Below, one piece after another: positions 56,060 through 64,000 of a stretch of 64,000 nucleotides of DNA (its first letter is position 1; every line of letters begins with the position of its first letter). A model generated the notes under the pieces. It made no database searches and was not told the DNA's origin. It saw only the letters and a program-made list of their open reading frames with translations. The stretch is from Branchipolynoe longqiensis. Taxonomy: Eukaryota > Annelida > Polychaeta > Phyllodocida > Polynoidae. The stretch is taken from the NCBI GenBank assembly GCA_030323885.1, contig CM059192.1:62365593-62429592 (forward strand). The letters are read 5' to 3'. The translations under genes and the position numbers were made by a program.

Positions 56060-58660
56060 AGCCCGCCGCAATGTATAGCCTGCCCCAGTGTACACCACCA
56101 CCAGCCTGCCCCAGTGTACACCACCACCAGCCTGTCCCAGTGTACACCACCACCAGCCTGTCCCAGTGTACACCACCAACATCCTGGCCCAGTGTACACC
56201 ACCAACATCCTGGCCAAGTATACACCACCAACAGCCTGCCCCAGTGTACACCACCAACATCCTGGCCCAGTGTACACCACCAACATCCTGCCCCAGTGTA
56301 CACCACCACCAGCATGTCCCAGTGTACACCACCAACATCCTGCCCCAGTGTACACCACCAACAGCCTGCCCCAGTGTACACCACCACCAGCATGTCCCAG
56401 TGTACACCACCAACATCCTGGCCCAGTGTACACCACCACCAGCATGTCCCAGTGTACACCACCAACATCCTGCCCCAGTGTACACCACCAACAGCCTGTC
56501 CCAGTGTACACCACCAACAGCCTTCCCCAGTGTACACCACCAACAACATATCCCAGTGTACACCACCAACAGCCTGCCCCAGTGTACACCACCAACATCC
56601 TGCCCCAGTGTACACCACCACCAGCATGTCCCAGTGTACACCACCAACATCCTGCCCCAGTGTACACCACCAACAGCCTGCCCCAGTGTACACCACCACC
56701 AGCATGTCCCAGTGTACACCACCAACATCCTGCCCCAGTGTACACCACCAACAGCCTGCCCCAGTGTACACCACCACCAGCATGTCCCAGTGTACACCAC
56801 CAACATCCTGGCCCAGTGTACACCACCACCAGCATGTCCCAGTGTACACCACCAACATCCTGGCCCAGTGTACACCACCACCAGCCTGTCCCAGTGTACA
56901 CCACCAACAGCCTGTCCCAGTGTACACCCCAACATTCTCCCCCAGTGTATACCACCAACAGGCTGCCACACAATACACCACCAACAGCCTTCCACAATGT
57001 ACACCACCAACACAACAGCCTGCCTCAGTGTACACCACCAATAGCCTGCCCCAGTGTACACCACCAACATCCTGCCCCAGTGTACACCACCAACAGCCTG
57101 CCCCAGTGTACACCACCACCAGCATGTCCCAGTGTACACCACCAACATCCTGCCCCAGTGTACACCACCAACAGCCTGCCCCAGTGTACACCACCACCAG
57201 CCTGTCCCAGTGTACACCACCAACATCCTGGCCCAGTGTACACCACCAACAGCCTGCCCCAGTGTACACCCCAACATTCTCCCCCAGTGTACACCACCAA
57301 CAGGCTGCCACACAATACACCACCAACAGCCTTCCACAATGTACACCACCAACACAACAGCCTGCCTCAGTGTACACCACCAATAGCCTGCCCCAGTGTA
57401 CACCACCAAAAGCCTTCCACAATGTACACCACCAACACAACAGCCTGCCTCAGTGTACACCACCAATAGCCTGCCTCAGTGTACACCACCAAAAGCCTTC
57501 CACAATGTACACCACCAACACAACAGCCTGCCCCAGTATACACCACCAAAAGCCTTCCACAATGTACACCACCAACAGAACAGCCTGCCTCAGTGTACAC
57601 CACCAAAAGCCTTCCACAATGTACACCACCAACACAACAGCCTGCCTCAGTGTACACCACCAAAAGCCTTCCACAATGTACACCACCAACACAACAGCCT
57701 GCCCCAGTATACACCACCAAAAGCCTTCCACAATGTACACCACCAACACAACAGCCTGCCTCAGTGTACACCACCAAAAGCCTTCCACAATGTACACCAC
57801 CAACACAACAGCCTGCCTCAGTGTACACCACCAACGGAACCTACACTGGGACCTGCAACAGCCTGCCCCAGTGTACACCACCACCAGCCTGTCCCAGTGT
57901 ACACCACCACCAGCCTGTCCCAGTCTACACCACCAACATCCTGGCCCAGTGTACACCACCAACAGCCTGCCCCAGTATACACCACCAAAAGCCTTCCACA
58001 ATGTACACCACCAACACAACAGCCTGCCCCAGTGTACACCACCAACAACATATCCCAGTGTACACCACCAATAGCCTTCCCCAGTGTACACCACCAACAG
58101 CCTTCCCTAGTATACACCACCAACACAACAGCCTTCCCCAGTGTACACCAACAACATGTCCCAGTATCCACTACCAACAGCCTGCCCCAGTGTACACCAC
58201 CAACAGCCTGCCCCAGTATTCACCACCAACAGCCTGCCCCAGTGCACACCACCAACAACCTTCCCCATAGTACACCACCAACAGCCTGCCCCAGTGTACA
58301 CCAACAACATCCTGCCCCAGTGTACACCACTAACATGCCCCAGTGTACACCACCAACAGCCTGCCCCAGTATTCACCACCAACAGCCTGCCCCAGTGCAC
58401 ACCACCAACAACCTTCCCCAGAGTACACCACCAACAGCCTGCCCCAGTGTACACCAACAACATCCTGCCCCAGTGTACACCACTAACATGCCCCAGTGTA
58501 CACCACCAACAGCCTGCCCCAGTATTCACCACCAACAAGCTGCCCCAGTGCACACCACCAACAACCTTCCCCAGAGTACACCACCAACAGCCTGCCCCAG
58601 TGTACACCAACAACATCCTGCCCCAGTGTACACCACTAACATGCCCCAGTGTAAAACATC
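56060..58660. repeat. 26-bp minisatellite, about 100 copies
   Basis: Unit CAGCCTGCCCCAGTGTACAC plus CACCAA, with variants CATCCTGGCCC, CAGCATGTCCC and AAAGCCTTCCACAATG. The consensus has no stop codon on either strand, so frames of 705 and 681 codons (plus) and 519 and 518 codons (minus) arise from repeats alone. A higher-order duplication spans about 56920-57045 and 57240-57400. Confidence 0.95.
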
Positions 58661-59305
58661 AACATCATCTCACAATGTACACCAACAGCCTGTCACGCTG
58701 TACACCACCAAAAGCCTGCCACAATGTACACTCACTAACTGTAACAGCCTGCCACAGTGTACACCTACCAAAAGCCTGCTCCAGTGTACACAACCACCAA
58801 CCTGCCACAATGTACAGCAACACCCTGCCTCAGTGTACATAGTAACAGCATGCTACAGTATACACCCACTAACCGCATGCCACAGTGTACACCAACAGCT
58901 TGCCACAATGTACACCAACAGCCTCCCACAGTGTACACAGACTAACAGTCCGCCTCAGTGCACACCCACCAACAGCCGGCTACAGTGTGCACCCGCAAAC
59001 ACCCTGTCTCAGTGTACACACCCACCAACAACTTCCCATCGTATACACTCGCCAACACCCTGTCCCAGTGTACACCATGTCCTAGTGTACACCATGTACC
59101 AGTGTACACCATGTTCCAGTGTACACCATGTCCCTATGTATACCATGTCCCTGTGTATACAATGTCCCAGTGTACACCATGTCCCTGTGTATACCCTGTA
59201 CCAATGTACACCATGTGCCAGTGTACACCCTGTCCCAGTGTACACCATGTCCCAGTGTACACCATGTGCCAGTGTACACCCTGTCCCAGTGTACACCCGC
59301 CCGAC
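58661..59305. repeat. Diverged and 16-17 bp derivatives of the 26-bp array
   Basis: 58661-59055 contains loose CAGTGTACACC units. 59056-59300 is a tight array of CAGTGTACACCATGTCC. Confidence 0.85.
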
Positions 59306-60055
59306 ACGTCTTACACGGGCACATAATGCACGGGGTGGGATGAATGCGGCCGTCTCCGGCTTGGGTGGCGGGAGGAGCTTCCTGTGTCCATTCAACCCTC
59401 CTCATGCCCGCCTCACCGACACATGTAGGCGGCCACCCTGAGCACTGGGTAAACGCTTCATTATAGCGACCAGCCGCGTGCCCGGCTCGTTTTACCCCGC
59501 CTGCCTCTTACTAACACCCCGCCACTACACGCACGGCTGCACGTCGAACCAAGGTGGTGATGCAACCCACCATTAAATCAGGCGAGTCTATGCAGCTCTA
59601 GTGTTTCAACAACATTTAATTTAACAGTTTGTAGGTGCCCCTTGGAGGGGGTATGGGGGGGAGGCTCAGTCAGTGAGAGGTGGATCATTACGGAGGCTGG
59701 TCCATGAGCTGATCAGCGGTAGCCGAAACACGGATAGAGAGCTGGCCCAGACTCCAGAATAAGCACATGGCTCCAGCCTCATGGCTCCAGCCCCAAGGCT
59801 CCAGCCCCATGGCTCCAGCCTCAGTGTCAGTGTGGTGCTAACGATGTCGTGTCGAACATACCGTTATAAATATGAAAGTCTTAGGGAAACATTTGCAAAG
59901 TTCTTTAACTAACTGGATAGTGATATCTCATCAGGTGCAAATAAAAGAATCTTGCTAAGATCTGTTAGCAGCTTTATTTAACGGAGTCCGATCAGGGGCG
60001 GGTGAGGAGGCGAGTCGTGGTGGGGGTTGGGGGTGGGGTGGCAGCCGTTCCGGGC
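59306..60055. other. Unassigned sequence
   Basis: Includes a short GGCTCCAGCCCCAT repeat at 59764-59822. No gene recognised. Confidence 0.4.
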
Positions 60056-60670
60056 CACCTGCACTGGGACGTACACTGGGACGTACACTGGGACGTGCAC
60101 TGGGACCTGCACTGGGACGTACACTGGGACCTGCACTGGGACGTACACTGGGACATACACTGGAACCTACACTAGAACCTACACTGGGACCTGTACATGA
60201 ACCTTCACCGGAACCTACATCGGGACCTGCACTGGGACCTTCACCGGAACCTGCACTGGGACCTTCACTGGAACCTGCACTGGGACCTTCACCTTCACCT
60301 GCACTGGGACCTTCACCTTCACCTGCACTGGGACCTTCACCAGAACCTGCACTGGGACCTGCACCGGAACCTGCACTGGAACCTTCACCGGAACCTGCAC
60401 TGGGACCTTCACCGGAACCTGCACTGGGACCTTCACCGGAACCTTCACCGGAATCTGCACTGGGACCTTCACCGAGACCTGCACCGGAACCTACACTGGG
60501 ATGTACCCTGGGACCTACACAGGAACCTGCACAGGAACCTTCACTGGAACCTACACAGCAACCTGCACTGGGACCTACACAGCAACCTGCACCTGGACCT
60601 AGACCGGGACCTACACCGGAACCTGCACCGGGATCTAAACCGGAACTTGCACAGGGACCTACACCGGAAC
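60056..60670. repeat. 12/24-bp minisatellite
   Basis: Subunits CCTGCACTGGGA, CCTTCACCGGAA and variants. The 251-codon minus frame (Gly/Ser/Pro-rich) and the 183-codon plus frame are repeat translations in this 12-bp-periodic DNA. Confidence 0.9.
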
Positions 60671-61289
60671 CCGCAACGGGTGCCGGCTGGCAGACGTTCA
60701 GGCAGGTCAATTACTTCTCCATCGGCCCGAACTGAGTGGCCGGGGTGACGACCGAGGTCATGACACAGGGCACTGTCCTTAAACTAATCCATCAATGAGC
60801 ATCACGTCTTTAAGCAACGTTCTGCCGGGAAATGCGCAGCTCTGCACAGAGCTTTCTCACGGCATCCCATCTTCGTGAGGACAGAGAATGGTGCTAAAGA
60901 CGGCCGTGTTTCATGTGCATACAGACAAGCAGCAACACGTCACGTTAACGTTACTAGTGAGAAGATGGTTCCCTCCCACAGCGCCGCACGTCAGGCTGCG
61001 CAAACTGTGAGACAGCGGCGTGTAGCGTCACCAACAACTCGGGGCATGCAGGGACGTCAAGGCTGTCGGTTCGAACACTAGGGCAGTAACAACCGGAACC
61101 AGCGGTATTGGGCAGGCGCCGCCAGTACACGCCGGGGGGCGCTACTGTTGCCAACTGCCTGAAGGAGGCGCATTGTCTCTGCGTCCGTATGGGAGGTCAA
61201 TGGTAGCGAAGAATGCAGGCATTTGGTGCTGGATGCTGCGCAGGGCAAGAGCTGTGTAAAGTGGACGCACTAAATTGAGTACCAGGACC
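60671..61289. other. Unassigned sequence
   Basis: No repeat, RNA gene or exon recognised on either strand. Confidence 0.4.
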
Positions 61290-62165
61290 TGCAGTACCTT
61301 ACTCACTGTTAATACACAGTAATGGAGCACCCAGACCAGCAGTAGCTCACTCACTGTTAATACACAGTAATGGAGCACCCAGATCTGCAGGAGCTCACTC
61401 ACTGTTAAGACACAATAATGGAGCACCCGGACCAGCAGTAGCTCACTCATTGTCATTACGCAGTAATGGAGCACCCAGATCTGCAGTAGCTCACTCACTG
61501 TTAATAATGGAGCACCCAGACCAGCAGTAGCTCACTCACTGTTGTTAATACACATTAATAGAGCACCCGGACCAGCAGTAGCTCACTCACTGTCATTACA
61601 CAGTAATGGAGCACCCAGATCTGCAGTAGCTCACTCACTATTAATAATGGAGCACCCAGACCTGCAGTAGCTCACTCACTGTTAATACACAGGAATGGAG
61701 CATCTGGACCTGCAATAGCTCACTCACTGTTAATACAACATAATGGAGCACCCGGACCAGCAGTAGCTCACTCACTGTTAATACACAGTAATGGAGCACC
61801 CGGACCTGCAATAGCTCACTCACTGTTTATACCCCATAATGGAGCACCCAGGCCTGCAGTAGCTCACTGACTGTTAATACACAGGAATGGAGCACCCGGA
61901 CCAGCAGTAGCTCACTCACTGTTAATACACCGTAATGGAGCACCCAGACCTGCAGTAGCTCACTCACTGTTAAGACACAATAATGGAGCACCCGGACCTG
62001 CAGTAGCTCACTCACTGTCAATACACAGTAATGGAGCACCCGGAACTGCAGTATTTCACTCAATGTTAATAAACAGTAATGGAGCACCCAGACCTGCAGC
62101 ACCGTACTCCCTTTTAATACACAGTAATTGGGCGCCCAGACCTGCAGTCTTGCAGTGCCGCACTC
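61290..62165. repeat. 48-bp minisatellite, about 18 copies, next to the UNC5 exon
   Basis: Unit CTCACTCACTGTTAATACAC, then AGTAATGGAGCACCCAGACC, then TGCAGTAG. It ends about 80 bp from the exon splice donor at 62243, inside the presumed intron. Confidence 0.9.
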
Positions 62166-62243
62166 ACTGTTAATACTCAACATGTTTTCTGGGCAGTAAC
62201 TTGACAGACAAAAGACAACTGACATTGACAAAAGGGTGCTTAC

Positions 62244-62636
62244 AAGCGATCTTGACGACTCCTCGCCTGCTGATGACGTTGGTGTCCTGCTGCAAATTGA
62301 TGCTATTCCAGGTGTGACATTCGCACCAGTAGTTCTCATCGCCCCCGTAGTAGTCGGAGTACACGTCCACCTCCTGGCGGGTGATGTCGATACTAGTCAT
62401 GAGGTATTTAGTGCCAAGCTCCTGGTCCGCTCGCTCCACGTTCACGTGGTGCTTGAGAGCCACCCACTGGTCTATGCACTTGAAGATGATCCTGAACTCA
62501 TGCAGGTCGATCCGACTGGAGGCACCGCACGTGATGGTGACGGGGCGGTTCTTGACGATGTAGGAGATGGGCTCCGGCTGCTGCGTCCACTGAGGCGTGC
62601 CGTCACCCCTGGACGTAGCGTCCTCCACGTGCTCAC
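62244..62636 (-). CDS. unc5: Netrin receptor UNC5 homologue, Ig-like domain exon
   Basis: This is a 393-bp internal exon. The acceptor is a pyrimidine tract ending CCCTTCCTCCAG directly before 62636; the donor GTAAGC begins at 62243. Phases are 2 in and 1 out. The 130 full codons contain PISYIVKNRPVTITC (Cys36), IIFKC (Cys53), TRQEVD, and NYWCEC (Cys104, Cys106), then SRRGVVKIA. This is the pattern of the first Ig domain of UNC5 receptors, whose four Cys form two disulfides; the domain is extracellular and takes part in netrin binding. Relative to vertebrate UNC5 as I remember it, there are about five extra residues between the first two Cys and about four before YWC. The split codon after KIA fits the IAY|LRK boundary of known genes. 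Gene identity is confident; paralogue assignment is not. Confidence 0.88.
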
Positions 62637-62845
62637 CTGGAGGAAGGGAAACGGACTGTCATAAGGGTAGCGCACAAGTAGGAACAAGATGCAACCTCAG
62701 CGCTTATGTTGTATTAAAAAAGAAAACATCAAAGAAAAGCGAAAGCCATTGCCATGTGTTGATGTTATTGTAGGCATTGCAATTGGCCGTCACTCCTTGG
62801 ATACTTCGTGTGAAATAGTCAGAAATAACGAATAACTAACCAGGT
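62637..62845 (-). other. Upstream intron of the UNC5 homologue
   Basis: Begins with the splice acceptor of the exon (AG complement at 62637-62638). Nothing else recognised. Confidence 0.5.
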
Positions 62846-62985
62846 GTGAGGTGTGGTGGAGGGAGGAGGCGAGAGGGGAGGGGAGGGTGTCAGGTGTGGT
62901 GGAGGGAGGAGGCGAGAGGGGAGGGGAGAGTGTGAGGTGTGGTGGAGGGAGGAGGGGAGAGGGGAGGGGAGAGGGGAGTTGGGGA
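62846..62985. repeat. About 43-bp purine-rich minisatellite, three copies
   Basis: Units GTGTGGTGGAGGGAGGAGG, then CGAGAGGGGAGGGGAG. Strong purine bias on the plus strand. Confidence 0.85.
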
Positions 62986-63284
62986 CGAGTGCTCCAAAGA
63001 ACCAGGGTCCGTGGGGAACCAGGCGCGCTACCTGTACGCCTACACAGTACGCCTACACAGTACGCCACCTAGCGCCCGTCGAACAGACCAAGCCGCCGGG
63101 ACATCACCGGAATGCACCGCGTGGCAGGGAGCTCACGGGAGCATGCGCCGGTGAGCAGGTCGGAGGGTGGGGCCATGGGGTTGAGTGGGCCATGGGGAAG
63201 TGAGGCATTCCAACACGCACGTCGCGCCGTGCACCCACCCCGACCCTCACCCTGCAGTGGGCGCGTAATGCGTGCACACGCCAC

Positions 63285-63425
63285 TACAGGCGCACTCATG
63301 GCTTCTTTATAGTGTTGCCCCACCAGGAAACCGTTCCGCCGGTCACATTACCCTGCCAACCAGTCCATCAATTTTATAAATGCTTGCTTGACTCAGACAA
63401 GGATCGAACTACTGACCTGGTGAAA
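63285..63425 (-). mobile_element. tRNA-derived SINE, family 1, copy 3, deleted
   Basis: GCGCACTCATGGCTTCTTTATAGTG and following blocks match 1-262 but with an internal deletion. The tRNA head is degraded. Confidence 0.6.
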
Positions 63426-63699
63426 AAAATATACGACTTTCGGTTCAGAATTATATATTGGCAGAGAACATTATTATTCTTGGGTGACCGAGTGGGGACA
63501 AGGTTATGTAATCTAAAAGCAATAATACCCCACTCCCATTATGACATGATATAAGCTATGTGAAATATATGTTCATATATGATGCCTGAGATTAATGAAG
63601 AGATGTTCCTATATAAGAGACAGTACACGATTGTTGAAATGTTTCTTGAGGCATCCATAAAGAGTGCAATTGGAGAAAAGGCCATTTTAACATTCTTGA

Positions 63700-63995
63700 A
63701 GATTTATACTGCCTCTATTGGATAAGTCTGAATAGACTTGTTTTCACCATTAGACAGTTTGTCGATAGAAAGCCCGAGCCTCCACTTTTACCGACCCAAG
63801 GGATTTTTAACCTCCCACACCACAGACATGGTATGAGAGCAACTGGCCTTTGATGTTGCTGTAAGTTATACACAGCAGTGGAAATCCAAATTGGCAGAGG
63901 TGGGGGCACAGGGAATCGAACCACCGACCTTCAGATTAGGAGTCTGACCTAGAAAAAAGTCAGACACGCTAACCACTCCGCCACATGGATCTATT
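63700..63995 (-). mobile_element. tRNA-derived SINE, family 3
   Basis: On the minus strand it starts with GTGGCGGAGTGGTTAGCG (A box) near 63970-63990 and GGTTCGATTCC (B box) near 63912-63922. A body follows that includes GAGGTTAAAAATCCCTTGGG. The anticodon region contains a short extra stretch (TCTGACTTTTTTCTAGGTCA). Pol III boxes are intact; the cloverleaf is not. Confidence 0.65.
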
Positions 63996-64000
63996 GTAAC

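Noticed and set aside
55957..59441. Open frames of 705, 681, 519 and 518 codons on both strands
   Set aside because: All lie in the 26-bp stop-free tandem repeat and its derivatives; several frames overlap on both strands and none has non-repeat sequence or homology.
59955..60748. Gly/Ser-rich 251-codon and His/Leu-rich 183-codon frames
   Set aside because: Translations of a 12-bp periodic minisatellite in different frames; no start context, domain or splice evidence.

Overview
The window looks like non-coding DNA of a repeat-dense animal genome, most likely a marine lophotrochozoan and probably a mollusc. Reasons: the SINE at 19173-19506 belongs to a type I know from molluscan genomes; tyrosine-recombinase (DIRS/Ngaro-type) retroelements, RTE-like and RNase H-bearing LINEs and TIR-bounded MITEs occur together; minisatellites cover very roughly 30% by eye; and the only host coding sequence found is an animal netrin-receptor exon. 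Species assignment is inference.

The single convincing host exon is at 62244-62636 (minus strand). It is 393 bp, has good splice sites, and encodes the first Ig-like domain of an UNC5-family netrin receptor. No other exon of that gene was recognised. The following exon should lie at lower coordinates, so most of the window is probably one very large intron (inference).

Left third (about 1-12000): a tRNA-derived SINE, two minisatellites, then an 8.8-kb tyrosine-recombinase retroelement bounded by 42-bp inverted repeats at 3229-3270 and 11947-11988. It holds two RT/recombinase modules of different base composition. The host element B (gag, RT-RNase H, recombinase) is decayed and its recombinase is split by an RTE-like LINE with an 11-bp target duplication. 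A GC-rich module A (RT-RNase H plus a catalytically complete recombinase) sits inside B. The A/B junction is a patchwork of short copies of other parts of B.

Middle (12000-29200): minisatellites, strand-switching G/C-rich tracts, several TIR elements with 3-bp TAA/TTA target duplications (as in PIF/Harbinger), a three-level nested insertion at 21894-23021, and a 737-bp foldback element. 30041-34220 is a broken I/Jockey-group LINE on the plus strand: zinc knuckle, endonuclease, RT, RNase H.

Right half (34200-64000): long minisatellites (notably 35985-37062, 47130-50500, 50930-52680 and 56060-59300), four more TTA/TAA-flanked MITEs, a dispersed 540-bp repeat in inverted orientation at two sites, and a LINE fragment split by a TIR element that carries its own minisatellite. 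Most long open frames here are read through tandem repeats and are not genes.
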